Positions 1 to 12,100 of a DNA stretch of 64,000 nt are shown here, one piece after another. The position numbers and the translations under genes were made by a program. The notes below the pieces were generated by a model. That model made no database searches. It had not been told where the DNA came from and saw nothing but the letters and a program-made list of their open reading frames with translations. How positions within the stretch are numbered: the stretch's first letter is position 1; each line of letters starts with the position of its first letter. The DNA is from Parachlorella kessleri (taxonomy: Eukaryota > Chlorophyta > Trebouxiophyceae > Chlorellales > Chlorellaceae), in the NCBI GenBank assembly GCA_001598975.1, contig BBXU01000146.1, positions 1 to 64,000 on the forward strand, given 5' to 3'.

Positions 1-1811
1 CCATCACCCCATAAGTGACTGGCAGGCCCACCTGGCACAGTGTTCGTAGTTCAAGCAGCGCAGACAGCGGATAATCTAGCCCCGCCAACTTGGTATCTTC
101 CAGCACACATAGCACACCCTTAACCTGCGAACCAGGAAAATCGCCCCATGTCACTGAAGAGCGGGCGTCTGCCGAAATATGGCACGCATAAAATACGCAA
201 TCCTTCGCATGGGTGATAGCACCAGTGGGTGCACTGCAGGGCTTACAAGATGAGTGACGTCTTGAAACATGCCTCCCAGTCAAATTCTGTACTACCATGC
301 ACGGGTTCAAATTTTAAAGAAAGAGAAAGAGAGGCACTCATTCCCTGACCCAATATAAAGGCTTGGTACTGCCACCAAGGGCTTGAAAGTCACCTGTCGC
401 TGCAGCTCTTCCTTGCGGGAAGGAGTTGAGTAGACAGTTGTCCTCACTGGCACCCACCACTCAGGCACCACTGGCTTTGTATTATCCCTGCTGCTGCCAT
501 TGCTGCTGCTGCTGCTGCTGGTTCCCGGCAGTGCCGCAAGTGAGTCAGAGAAGCCGCTTGCAGCTGCTGCTGCTGCCGGCGTAGCTGCTGCTGGCACGGG
601 CTCATCACCCCACAGCGATCGCTTGGTCTTGGGAGCATCTGGCACCCAGGTCTGTAACAGGGCAAGGTGCGGAACAGGGAAAGGTGCTTCAGCTGGCACA
701 CTTAGGGACACTTACAGCGACCACATTACAAGGATTACGGATATTCCCCTCAACAGCATCTAACGGACACTAGCACTGCATGACAACGTGTCATACGGCG
801 GATGAGCTGTTCGAGGGCCACGAATTGCACTCCCACCTTCTTGCCGCCCAGCGACCTGTCATACACCCAGCGTCCGCCCTCGCCGTCCCGCCGCCGCCCG
901 CCAAACGGCCACTTGATGCTGCTGCCCAGCACCAAGTACAGCCCTGCTGCCAGGGCTAGCAAGAACGCCACCCAGCCGCCCAAAGCCATGGGCTCTTGCG
1001 CGGCAGACGGCCTCCTGGCGTAAGCCCTGGGGTCGGGTCGGGTGCTCACAGAGACGGAATACTGCAGGTGGGCAAACACTAAGCGAGGCCTCAGCATTGC
1101 CACCGCCATCCCTCCCTAGGCCTTGGAGAGCCACCTGCCATACCCGGCTAGGACGTCCAGTCCTTACGGCGAGGCTGTGCTAGAGGACTGCGAAGAACAA
1201 CACAAATTCCTTGACCCTTGCCTACTAGGTGCATAAGATCTCCTGTATCAAACTTATACTGCCTGTGGAGTTCCCAATAGGGCCCCCTGCAGAGCCTTAC
1301 CGAGTCGTTTCCTTGCAGCGCCCTCCTTGCATCGCGCACAGCTTGTGCAACACCATGCTGGAGCCCCTCCCAACCCTGGGGTGGCTGCGGCTGCACTACA
1401 TTGGTGGCCTGGGTCGTTGCAGGCCTTGCTACCTGCACACCCAGCGGCGCACCAGTCAGGGCCTGTTGTCTTGCAGGGTGATTTCTGGCAAGCTAGAGCA
1501 GTGCCAGCGGATTCAAGGCTCCTTTCCACCAGCTGGTACCCTACCTCACGGGGTGCCCCGTACTCGTCTGCCAAGCTGCGGTGGTGCCTGCGCATGTGCC
1601 AGCCCTGAGCGAGGGCTGGCTGGGCCCCCACGGCAGACACAGCCGAGGCCAGCAGCGCCACTTTGACCGCCATAACCATAAGCTGGCTTTCCGGAACAGC
1701 CTCCTGATGGGAGTCTTTGTGCGATACGACAAGCACTGCAACGATTCGGCCAGGCCTAGGCGCCAAGGCAAAACGCAGTGGTGGCTGCAGGGGCCGTGAC
1801 CAACGTAACAT
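1..1811 (-). CDS. Conserved hypothetical plastid-type membrane protein (3' end outside window)
   Basis: Exons by phase: 1545-1811, 1301-1432, 837-1061, 394-651, 32-124, then off the left edge; 325 residues visible. The start at 1811 is the first ATG of the open exon; a further 5' exon between 1866 and 2050 is possible. Seen: a basic, Ser/Arg-containing N-terminus, a hydrophobic stretch at about residues 45-68 ending in an Ala-rich AxA-like site, a membrane segment at about 163-179, then the motifs RWVYDRSLGGKK, TWVPD and PEWWVP around a Ser/Ala-rich insert, and a downstream segment with LDYPL and LRTLCQ. From memory these resemble an uncharacterised plant plastid family with a membrane anchor, but I cannot name it. 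Targeting is inferred from composition only. No catalytic motif was recognised. Confidence 0.55.
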
Positions 1812-2083
1812 GGTTTCCCTGATACCAGTACTCCACTTAAGGCGTCCGGCACGCCTCACCACTACTCACGCCCAGGTACCTGGACTGCTTGGCTCAAAGA
1901 GCGGTGCAATATAACGAATGTAATAACCGATTGACATAGCGATCAGGGCTTGAAGGTCGAAGACTGCCGCGCCCAGGGCGGTGCTGCAGGATCCAGGATT
2001 CAGGTGGTATCTCACCTCAAGGTTGCCCCAGCTGGCACAGTGGCCCATTAAATCTTTCCTTGAGCTTCAGGGTCCTGCTTAAA

Positions 2084-4246
2084 ATGCAGCACTCCATGGC
2101 GCTCCAGCAGAGTAGCTGCACTGGCTCTCAGACATGGCAGTGGAGGGGACGTCAGGGTAAGGCTGTTGAAGCCCACTCAGCAGTGTCAGCTGTCCTTCGC
2201 ACGCACAAGTCGTTTGATCAAAGCGGAAAGGCAACATATGTTTGGTAGATTTACTTGACGTGGGGACCTTAGCTTCCCCCTCCTGGCCTGTTTTCCTTGG
2301 CTCAAGTTTCTTAGCGTTCGTTTACTGTACGACAGACACTTAACTGAGGCTGCTCTGGTCACTTGTAGGGAGGCTGGTGAGGGGGTCTACCGGCAAATTG
2401 TTCTTCAGAGGCCAAACCCGGTGTGGGCACAGCAGTGCTAGGGCGACCTTTAGACCTGTCGTGAGCTTGTTTGGGGCCACCAAGGACAAGGGCACCACCA
2501 AGGAGAAGGGTACCACCAAGGGCAATGGCAGGCCAGTGGTTGACGACGTTGAGGACGTGGGCTTCCGCTTCGACGAGGGCCGACAGGTTGGTGGAAGCTG
2601 CGTTGTACACGGACAGACGCTTTCTGTGCTTGTGCAATGCAGACGGACGGGGCAGTCTCATGAGCGGCTGGCTTGTCTGGCGCTGTTAGCAAATGCCACT
2701 GAGTTCAGCGTATGTCAACCTGTTTGGCCGGATCGCAGGTGCGCCTTGTCCCCAGACGGCGGTTACTGTTGAGCCCCTAACCTGGTACTATGCGGGCCTT
2801 GGTGCAGATGTGGGTGCGGGATGACCGGTACAAGGGCAAGTCTATGACCGTGGTACGGCCCAAGAGTGGACAGCCGTACACTGTGTGGCCTGTCATGCAC
2901 ACCTACCTGGTGCAGAAGGGCCTCAAGCAGGTCAAGCAGCAGGAGGTGGGTGGAGGGTATCTCAGGGGCGGGGATGGGCCCTTGTGAGTGCACCAGCAGC
3001 GCAGGGTCGGCAACTCAGCGTTACCCCGCCCTGTGAGCAGTATATATGTTTCTTTCTGGCTGCCAGGCGGCAAGATGGATCACGGTCTGCGACAGCCCGC
3101 ATCTATGCCCGTGTATGCTAAGCTGGCAGCTGGAACGCCTGCACTGGTGATGTGTGGGGCAGCGCTGACAGCACACCAGAGCTGGAGATGTGTGCCAAAG
3201 TACGTACTGGTGCTGTGCAGGCCATCGACCTGGTGAAGTCGGGCAAGGCAGTGCTGGTTGATGTGCGGCTGGCGGTGGACTTTGACACCCAGCACGCTGA
3301 GGGCGCCTTGAACGTGCCCATGTACCGCATCACAGCGGGCGACAGCGGCTGGGACAAGCTGAAGCGGGTGGTCATGGGGTCCATCTTCATGAGGGCAACA
3401 GGTGTGGTGCAAGGCATGAAGGGAGGGAGGGGTTGTGCATGTAGGACTGGGGCGTGGAATGGGCGGACAGGTGTTGCCTGCTGTTGGGGACCCATAGAGC
3501 GTATGCCTTGCTGGACAAGTGCAGCAGCGTGGGAAAGGTGTGGCCCACGGCAAAGCCGCCGATCAAGCGCGGCTGGCAAGACGCGACGCCCACCCTCACA
3601 AGCACGCGCGTGTGTGGGTGCAGAGCGGGATCCCGCCTTCCTGGCCAACCTCGAGAGGGTGGCCCCCAAGGGCAAGAAGGTGATACTCATGTGCGGGATG
3701 GGCGGCTCGCTGGACACCGTGGTCAGGGTTGAGACCACCGGCAAGCAATGCAACGACCCTGAGCGCCACTTTGGCAGGTGAGGCGAGGCTGTGAGGGAGA
3801 AGTATTGGCTGGCTGCATAGTGTGGCCTATTACCAGGTCACTGGGGACAAGCTTGCGCCTGGGGTGAGCTGCCCACCCTGGGTTTGCTCAGAGGTACGAT
3901 GAGGGAGTGCTCGAAGCAGGCAAACGCCCCGTGTGTTGCCGTGGCTTTTCGGGCACAACAACGGCATGTGGGACATGGATGCAAAGCGTGGCCCACCGAG
4001 TGCTTCTCTTTTGGCGAGATGGCTATGTTGGTTTTGGGTGAGACGATAGAACGCTGTGTGTCACAAGTCCTGCCATGCGCATGAAGTCCTGCTCATGCAA
4101 GCACCCGGGCTGTTTGTCCACCATGCAGGGAGACGCGGTCACTGAAGGCCTGCTACGAGCTCATGCGCGCTGGGTGGAAGGATGTGGTGCACCTACAGGG
4201 TGGGCTGTCTGAGTGGCGCTTCAAGGGCTACCCCCTGAGCCCCTGA
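2084..4246 (+). CDS. Rhodanese-like domain protein, probably plastid
   Basis: Exons 2084-2156, 2369-2586, 2808-2945, 3182-3401, 3624-3777, 4129-4246; phases agree and give about 306 residues. The N-terminus is rich in Arg/Ser/Gln like a transit peptide. The rhodanese (sulfurtransferase fold) domain covers roughly the last 160 residues: AVLVDVR, an HAEGALNVPMYR strand-loop, then VILMCGMGGSLDT, where the Cys is the likely active-site position, then ETRSLKACYEL and the closing HLQGGLSEW. This arrangement, with a long loop after the Cys and a later R(E)TRSL motif, matches plant chloroplast rhodanese-like (STR) proteins. The substrate is unknown; such proteins carry sulfur or act as scaffolds. The start of the fourth exon could shift by a few codons. 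A TGTAA signal follows the stop. The gene is tail to tail with VPS37. Confidence 0.78.
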
Positions 4247-5260
4247 TGCCTTCAGGGAACCAGGGCAGGGATTGACGTGTAAGGAAGGGTAATGAAAGGT
4301 CTGGAGAGATAGCACTTCATTGACAGGCAAGCGGCAGAGCCGCATTGCAGTGGTTATGTTTAGGAAAGTGCAGAAAGAACGCTGCTGGATGTGTGGGCCG
4401 AGAAGAAGAATATGGATGACACGTATAACTTGCAACACCTACTATACTACTGTATGTACCGTACTACAGGATGTCGGTCCGTAAATGAATGCAACACTGC
4501 CATGGATTATTTGCTTGCCCTTGAAGCGTGCCTAGCAGTGCGGTTTGTCTAGCTACGTTTGCATTGTTGGCAATGGGTGTGGCCCTGATGCTTGGTTGTT
4601 GTTCTGGAGGCCACTGCCTTCCCCAGTGTGTAGGCTACTCGCCTCGGAAGTTCCCAACAGGACTGAAGCTTGCTGTGAGGGTCTAGCCAGCATCGTCTGT
4701 AACAGCCAGGCAACCATGTGGGCGATGAATGGAAGTGGGTAAGGTATGGAAGGGGCAATTTCCATCAATAGCGCATGGGTGGCATCTAGTGTGAAGTATG
4801 CAAGCTGCATGTAGGCAGAAGAGGACATCGTGACTGTTACTGTGCTACATACCACCCACATGTCACTGCTCGGACTGTAACCTGAGCTGTAGTTGCGCTT
4901 CCGGTTTGCCAACGTGCAAGAAGAAAGGCAGCAATCCCTGAGGAACAGATAAGAGTACAGAACTTCCATCCAGTCAGTTTTACAAGCAGGCCATCTCTGT
5001 CCCCCAGGAGGTAACAACATGACACATTCGCGTCAGCGAGATGCGGGTGTCAGCTGCACAATGGCACGGCTACTGCATCTCCCAAACAATCCCCTCCTTA
5101 CCATCCGCGTGGCGTGAGGTGTCACAGATAAAAATACTCACAAACTTGAGCAAGAGCACACAACATCCTGCATCAAGCCTACTCAACTTCGCAGTCTCAT
5201 CTCCTAACCCCCCACCAGCCACCAAATATCTATTGCTTATAACCAAAGCTAGGTGAGTGG
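4247..5260. other. Convergent intergenic region
   Basis: About 1 kb between the 3' ends of the rhodanese (+) and VPS37 (-) genes. It should hold both 3' UTRs. A TTACA (TGTAA on the minus strand) near 4979-4983 could end the VPS37 transcript. The open frames here lack splice context and recognisable motifs; I see no further gene. Confidence 0.5.
4278..4282 (+). terminator. TGTAA polyadenylation signal of the rhodanese gene
   Basis: TGTAA lies 32 bp after the stop codon. This is the usual chlorophyte polyadenylation motif. The motif alone is short, so the support comes from its position. Confidence 0.4.
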
Positions 5261-7827
5261 CTACACATCCATGGGTATGGTGTGCACCGCTGCCTGCGCC
5301 TTGAGGTCCCTCTGGTGGAACAGGGTCCGCTTTGCGGTGTACTGCGCCACAAACGCCTCCAAGCTGAGCCCGCCCTCCGTATAGGAGCGGTACAGCTGCT
5401 CGGACTCGGCCTCTGCCTGCTGCGCTGCCGCCTGGAGCCTCTGCACCACCACCTGCAGGAGGGCGGGCCAGGGGGAGTGCTTGCTGCACTGTGGGGAGAC
5501 TGTGTGCTGTTTTCAAAGACCGACTGTGAGGCCCGCCGCTGGACCTGATGATCATCCCCATTACGAGACTCCAGGGTGCACAAGGGACATGTGCGCATGG
5601 CACATGTACGCCTAACAATGACAGCTCTCAGATGAGGCTGTCCGTCCAGGCCATGTGAGTAGGACAGATTACCACTTAACTCCTCCAGGTGCAAGCGAAG
5701 CAAATGAGGCAAGCCGTCCAGCCTTCCTGAAGGCAGACCTTCAGACGGGCCAGTCGCCCTGGCCTGCGCACCTTGGGTGACAGCAGCTCCAGCACCTCCT
5801 GCTGCCGCCGAGCCTTCTCGTCGTAGGCCGCCTTGGCGGGCGCGTACTCGCTGGACCGGATGATGGCTATCTGGTTGCGCACCTGAAACAAGGGTGGGCG
5901 GCGGTGGGTATGTCACCAGGCCGCCCTTGGCTGGTCAAGCTCAGGCTGCCACTGCTTGAGCGCATGGGCAGCAGCCCTCCAGGCACAGCAGGTGGATGTT
6001 CACTACCTTGCCAACTGATATGCACTCAAGCCCGCATGGGGGACGCTGCTTAACCCGCAAGGATTTTGTACGCCCAGCGGCATGTACTCTGCAAAGCCCA
6101 GCTGAGTAGGCTGCAGCAAACTCTGGAAGGCAACAAAACCCTTTCCCCACGGCTCGCTCACCTCGGCCATCTCTTCCTCACGGTCCAGGTTCCGCTGAGC
6201 GGCTGCCTCCACACTGCCACGCAGCTGCCGCACCACCTACGCACCAGAAAGCAAAGGCTGACACCTTGGGATGGCCTCTCTGCGCCAGGGTGCTGTGTGT
6301 CTGCAGGGAATGCTCTAGCCTTCGGAACACCCAGAGCATTTATGAGTCCAAAGGCTCCCAGACTCTCACAGACTCCTTCCGCCTAGCTCCCCTGGCCACC
6401 CAGGTGGCTTCCGTTGCCTGCAGTCTTTCCTGGTTGTCCCCACCCCCCTTCAACACACCCACACCCACCCACACAACACAGACAGAGGGTCTGTGTTCCT
6501 AATACATACCCAAGCAAAGGCAACGAACGCACCTCGCTGGCCGCACCCTCTGTCGCCGCCCCCTTCCCTGTCATGAGGCTCTGCAGCAGCTGGCCATAAG
6601 CCTCCTCCCTGGTGAGTGCCTGGGCTAGGTCTGAGTTGGACATCTCCTCCAGCTCCGGGAACGTGCTCCGCGGCGGCGGCAGGCGCGGCTTCTGCGGCGA
6701 CGGGGTGCGGCCGGGCGACTGCTGGGCACCTGGCGGCGGGGGCGGCGCGTGGCTGGAAGGGCGTGCCTGGTGACCTTGTTGCAGGGCGCCTGCAGGAGAG
6801 CAGTTGGGGAGGGGGGGGCATGGAACGCTCCATTACAGGGAACGCTGGGAAGGTGTGTACTCATGTGTGAGGGCAGTCAACTCCTGAATCCCTGAGCGAA
6901 CGGGCAAGGGGAACACCCAAGTCAACCCAATTCCCAAGGCCCACTCGTCTCTGCAGGGCTCCAGCCTCACAACAACAGTCCACAGGAGGTCACACCCACA
7001 AATGTAGCAGGAAGCCAGCCGGCACCCCTGCTGTGGCCACGCGAAGCTGGTGGCAAGGAAGCTGCATGCTGCAGCCAGCAAAGTCAGCCAAGCCTCCGCC
7101 CACCTGGGCTGGATGACGACGCTGATGCCAGGCCCTGCATGGCCTCTGACACGACCGCGGCTAGGCGCATGGTGGCTCCCGACCAGCGTTCCAACGAGGG
7201 GAGGGAAAGCCTGCCTATGCTGTCAACCCAGGGATGCTGCACTGGGGCTGTCACTGACAGCACCGGCCGCTCCTGCACTCACGACGTGCTATGCCACAGT
7301 CAAAATAAAGGTCTGTCTTGGGGAAGAAGTCTTGGGAAAGCACATACTCGCCCTTGAACCCGCTGCAGTGCACTATCACACCACACCTAGCTACAACTGA
7401 CCTGTGGAAAGGCGCCTGGAACACTGATACGCAGCATGACTGCCGCACCGCCTGCCAGCCTGACGGGCACCTCCAGCAGTGACCTGCGGTACACAGGGTT
7501 GGGTTCAGGATTTGTTCATCAGCATGTCAGTAAGCGAGGCCGGCAAGCAACGTAGGGAGCAAGAATAAGACCACCAGCTGGGGACCACCAGCTGGGGGTC
7601 CGTTCACCTATTCCCCTCACCTGTCAGGACTCACGGCTCTACATTGTGGTAAGGAGACCAAGAGCTCGTTTATCTGCTGCGCTCGGCTGCACTTGCACAA
7701 AAGACCACATCACGCGTAAGGACCCCACTCGACCTGCGGGCAACGCTGCACGCGTCTCCACTTACTCGAACTGGAAGTTGCTGTAGGGCTGAATAGGTAT
7801 GCTGTACATGATGTTGTCCCCTGCTGC
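5261..7827 (-). CDS. VPS37: VPS37, ESCRT-I subunit with UEV-like N-terminal domain (first exon not found)
   Basis: Exons 7766-7827, 7402-7483, 7104-7272, 6533-6789, 6162-6236, 5772-5882, 5261-5452; phases join without error to at least 315 residues. The first two and a half exons read like a ubiquitin-E2-variant fold: an FQF strand, LLEVPVRL, LRISVPGAFPQ, then PVLSVTAPVQHPWVD and a GRL..PSLERW motif, as in animal VPS37A. A Pro-rich linker follows, then STFPELEEMS, and the Mod(r) domain in the last four exons, with LRGSVEAAAQRN, VRNQIAIIRSSEYAPAK, the coiled-coil VVVQRLQ segment and LEAFVAQYTAKRTLFHQRD near the C-terminus. ESCRT-I sorts ubiquitinated membrane cargo at endosomes. No active-site Cys is expected in a UEV. 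The upstream start exon was not identified, so the 5' end is incomplete. Confidence 0.82.
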
Positions 7828-8251
7828 CTGTGACAGAGTCCTGCTTTTGAGCACGATTTGCCTCAGTGATCAGGAAGCGCTGGACTACACGCAAATAATA
7901 TCACACAAATGGAAACTCTGCTCAATCACCCACTCAACCACCCGTTAATATTTTCTTCCATTTCCTTTTGCGCCCTTGACTAAGCCTAGGCACTTCCTTG
8001 CTGTCCGTGACAATAGTTGCTGATTTAAAACTCCGTACTGGCAAGCTACCAACCCACAGGAGCCCTGACTTCTTCCGACAAAGTCAGCCAGCGCCGATCA
8101 GTTAGCTCAGCACAATGTCCATCCAACTCCAGGCAGGGTTGCAGTAGAAAGCTAGACGCCCTTAATGTCCTCTAGGGCTTGAGCGGCGTGACCATCATTA
8201 CATCACTGATCCGTTTGGTTCAATAGAGCTTACTCTGCGCCCTTGCCCCAG
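7828..8251. other. Divergent 5' region of VPS37 and the coiled-coil gene
   Basis: Probably holds the missing first exons and promoters of both neighbours. An ATG at 8115 (+) opens a very short frame. No clear TATA box or other element was recognised. Confidence 0.4.
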
Positions 8252-8718
8252 GATGGAGCAGTGGTGCTCCTGCAGCCTGCAACACGAGACAGCGCCGCCA
8301 AGCTGGCTGAAGATGGCATTCATTTCCTGGACAGCATAGGCAAGCTCTGTTCCTTCGCTTCCGAGTACCTGGCCGCGGTTGGTGAGCAGGTGAGCTTGAC
8401 CTGGCATACCTTGGCAACCAGGTGAGCTGTGCAAAGCGGGATGTGGGTAGGCTTGCACATCATCTCATGCAACCCCACATGAGGCGACCTGTGCTGTTTT
8501 AAGATCCAATGTCGACATTCAGAGAGCTGGAGAGGTTACATAGACCTGGCTTCACCCAACTGCCAGTGCAGGCTGACTTTGTTGACCAGCAAAAGCTGCG
8601 AGTCGCGGGGCTGAAAACGCGGCTTAGCAAGCTGGCACAGGACCGGAGGCGGATGGAGCAGGAGTTCAGCCAAGCACTGGCAGCAAAGCAGGCGGAGCTT
8701 GCTAGACTATCTGGCTAG
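8252..8718 (+). CDS. Small coiled-coil protein of unknown function (first exon not found)
   Basis: Two exons, 8252-8381 and 8504-8718, join in phase 1 through a strong GTGAGC donor and an AAG acceptor to give 114 residues, ending at a TAG. The first part, containing KLAEDGIHFLDSIGKL, looks helical. The second contains STFRELERLHRPGFTQLP and ends in a charged coiled coil (KTRLSKLAQDRRRMEQEF). The layout resembles small subunits of cytoskeletal or vesicle-tethering complexes, but I recognise no family. The 5' exon with the start codon is missing from this model. It is divergent from VPS37. Confidence 0.5.
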
Positions 8719-9124
8719 CGTGCTTGGCTGCGTTGCGGGCCGAGACTTGCCAGACGTCAGGCTGGCTAGTAGACCGTAGGAGCCCTCAGGTTGCACAGGG
8801 CACTGCAGACTGATGCACCATGTGTACTTAGCTGTATTGCCAGTATTGGTATGGAAAGGAGTTTGCAGCGTGCAGAAGTGCCGAGAGAACGGACGTATGC
8901 CTGAAACTGCATGGACAGTATCTGCATTAGGATAGGTGACACAGGTGAAACATGTCGTAACCTGCAGCAAGAGCATTTCTCGTCTGTGATTTAGTAACCA
9001 ACCAACAGCCACCCAGCCCTATGGATGCCCCCCCTCTCCTCACGACATTAGTCAGGCGTGAGTCACATCGCCATCAATGTTAAGTACTCGATCGGGCACA
9101 CAGAGAGGTATTGAGATTATCAGC
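8719..9124. other. Intergenic region, nothing recognised
   Basis: Holds the 3' UTR of the coiled-coil gene and the promoter and 5' UTR of the UBA/PUB gene. A minus-strand open frame at 8707-9012 has no family features and overlaps these expected UTRs. Confidence 0.4.
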
Positions 9125-12100
9125 ATGGCTCAGGCACTTTCGTTGGTTTGCAAAGACTGTGGGACGCTCCTGCGATCGGTGAAGGAAGCGCAGGATCATG
9201 GCGAGGCAACAGGTAGAGCTAATGGACTTCTCAGCCAAGGGATGAACCAAGGGTACGGTGTTGGTACCTCACCCTTTCAATTCATTGCACTTGTTTTGCC
9301 AAAAACGTGTCCTATCGCTGCAGGGCATGCCAACTTTGAGGAGAGCACAGAAGCGGTAAGGGGAGCTGTCTGTTCAGCAGCCAATAGACTTGCTACCAAG
9401 GAACCGAGGAGTTATTTCCCTGCAGGCCCTTTTATTAAGTGGCACGACACTCAACAGCCTCAGCGTCCTGCCACCCTGCAGGCAAAGCGGTATGTGTGCA
9501 AGGAGTGCCGCAAGCCTTGCCGCAGCGACACAGAGAGGGACGTGCATACCCGGCGAACAGGACATGCCGAGTTTGATGACAAGGTGGGTTTGATGATGAC
9601 AAGGTGGGCAAAGCCCAGGCTTGCTGGATGTTTCAAGCCTCAGGGGCTTGCGCTGAGGCTGCGTCGAGATATATATGACAACAAGGATGGCTGAATGAAA
9701 CCCTGGCTGGACCGGGTGCTGCGTTGCAGAAGGCTATATTCTCATAAAGGCTCCTCTTATATGTGTGACTGGTGGGGTGCGACAGCCCCCCCGCCTGCCT
9801 GGCTGCCACGTCCTCAGCATGCCTTGCACCGCTTCATCACACATCTTCCATTTGCGTCGGTTGTGTGCAGACCAACGAGGCGCAGGCTATAGACACCGAG
9901 CAGCAAATGAAGCAGGCGCAGGCGGAGCTGATGGATGTGGACAAGCCAGAAGGTGCTACCGAAGTAGAGCCTGCAGAGATGGTGGGTGGGTCGGGGAATA
10001 GTTGGTGGTCCAGAGCATGTGAGAGGGTGCCTGCCGCCTGCCTGCGGGCGGGCGGGCATGCGTGCGTGGCGTTTGATGGTCTTGCTCGGAGAGCCGCTGT
10101 ACTTATCTTTCCTCCGGTTTGGCCCTGGCCCTGTCCTGGTGACAATGGACTGGGGTCAGCGCCTTGCTCTGTGGCCTCGAGAGGCAGGCTACACATAATG
10201 GTGGCGTTCTTTGAACCTGCTTAGCAGACCACAGCTTTGGAGCCCAGGCTCACACCTGCGGCGTGCGCTAGACGTGCTGCACGCTTGGGAAGCTCGAATG
10301 CAGGCCATGTGCGCTGACGTGCTGCAAGGGCTGCTGTTGAGCGACGCTGTCTGGGGTGAGGGATGTGCAGGTGGCCGCTGAGGTGGATGCAGGGCTTCAA
10401 AAGCAGCTGGAGGAGATGGGATTCCCACCAAACAGGTCTGTGAGGGGAAGGGCGTGGTGGTTCCAGCGTGGGTTGTTTTGCCAGCGGTGACAAACAAAAC
10501 ACCAATGGGGGTAAGCTTTTACCTCCATAGGCTAAGTTAGAATGGCAGGGAGTCATGGCAGCTAGGCGTGTGGGACGCCGTTTTGTGCCCATTTATTTCT
10601 GGAATGCAGGAGGGGCCATGCCATCCTGCGAGTGGCGTGCTCGCAACTCCTCTAGGGTTCCAACAAGGCGTACAATGCGCCTACATCAGCATGCAGAACT
10701 GCCGCCTCCCGTCTTTCGCAGGGCTGTGCGTGCGCTGCACTTTTCGGGCAACAGCAGCGTGGAGGGGGCTATCAACTGGCTGGCAGAGCATGAGTCAGAC
10801 ACTAATCTTGACGAGCCACTCCTAGTACCCAAGGTGTGTTGGTGTGGCTCTGGTGATTTCAAGGGCGCGGCCTGGCAAGGCTGGTGCTTGTGTTGCCGCC
10901 GTGCTGGGTCCAGCGGCCGCGGCAACAATGGCCATGGGTGGTGGGAGGGCAGGGTCACGAGAAATCTGCTATGGAGACATCACCTAAGGATGTGGCGCCC
11001 TCGCTATGCGAAAGCAGCGTCCCTGCCGCTAGAGTCGTCACCTCAGTGAGTCTCGCTCGTGAGAGTGTCATCAGATGTCCCCATGAGATGCTGGCAAGCG
11101 CATCCCCAAGGAGGATGCCAGCCCCTGCAGGAGGCCCCCAAGAAGAAGCTGAGCCCGGAGGAGGCCAAGGCGGCTGCCGCGGAGCTGGTGCGGCGCGCCC
11201 GGGAGAAGCGGGAGGCCGAGGAGCGGGAGCTGGAGAAGCTGAGGGAGAGGGAGCGCATCAGGTGTGGGTGGGGGTGTGTGGTGGTGGTTGGGGTGGGGTG
11301 AGGGGTGGGGGGGGGGGTAGGGCAGTGGGGAGTCCAAGGGGAGGAGGTTGATAGGGGAGTGAGTGGTGCTGGCCAGGCGTCGGAGGTTCAACGAGGTAGG
11401 GGGGGGGAGGGGGAGACACCCCGGTAGGCTCTTGGGGGTGGCATGCTGGCACTGGCCACGGGTGGTGGTGCTGGAGGTGATTGTTGTGGCGATGGGGAGA
11501 GCTAGATTGTGTGCGTAAGGACATGTTGTTGGAAGCTGAGCGGCCCCATTGTGGCCGTGATGCACTGGTGAGCACTGGACACGTCTTTGCTTTTGCCCCA
11601 AGGTGAGGGACATCCCAGCGCTGCTCCCGCTGCTTCCCAGCGGGGGAGAGGGTGGGTGGGATGTGACTACTAAGTGGAGAGGGGGGGTGAGGGCGTACAA
11701 AGCCAGCATGCGCGTCAGACCAGATCACTGCATGGTCTGGTCTGCGCAGTGTTATCTCCGTCTGCTTAAGAGTTGCGATGATGAACGATGCCCAAGCAGG
11801 CAGGGCTTGGTGCACGTGCTGTGCAGACCTAGGGGAGTCTCAGTCATGTGGTGGGGTGTGCTGCAGGGCGGGCAAGGAGTTGGCCTTGGCTGCCAAGCAG
11901 GAGGAGGATCTGCGGCTCAAACGCATCGCGGAAGAGCGGCGGCGGGAGAAGGAGGAGGAGGAGAGGGCGCGGGAAAAGATCCGGCTCAAGCTAGGTGGGT
12001 GGGTGTGGGGGGTGGGGTTGTTGGCTGGGAAGGCCAGGTGACATGGGCTGCACGGGACGTGTAATGTTCAATTTTTCACTGTAGTGGGTACTGTGTGAGA

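Noticed and set aside
3884..4084. Additional exon of the rhodanese gene
   Set aside because: Family alignment places the HFGR end of one exon directly before ETRSLKACYEL; an insert here would break the domain.
4553..5020. Minus-strand frame of 155 codons between two convergent genes
   Set aside because: No motif, no splice context and a Cys/Ser/Tyr-rich random-like composition; it lies in the expected 3' UTRs.
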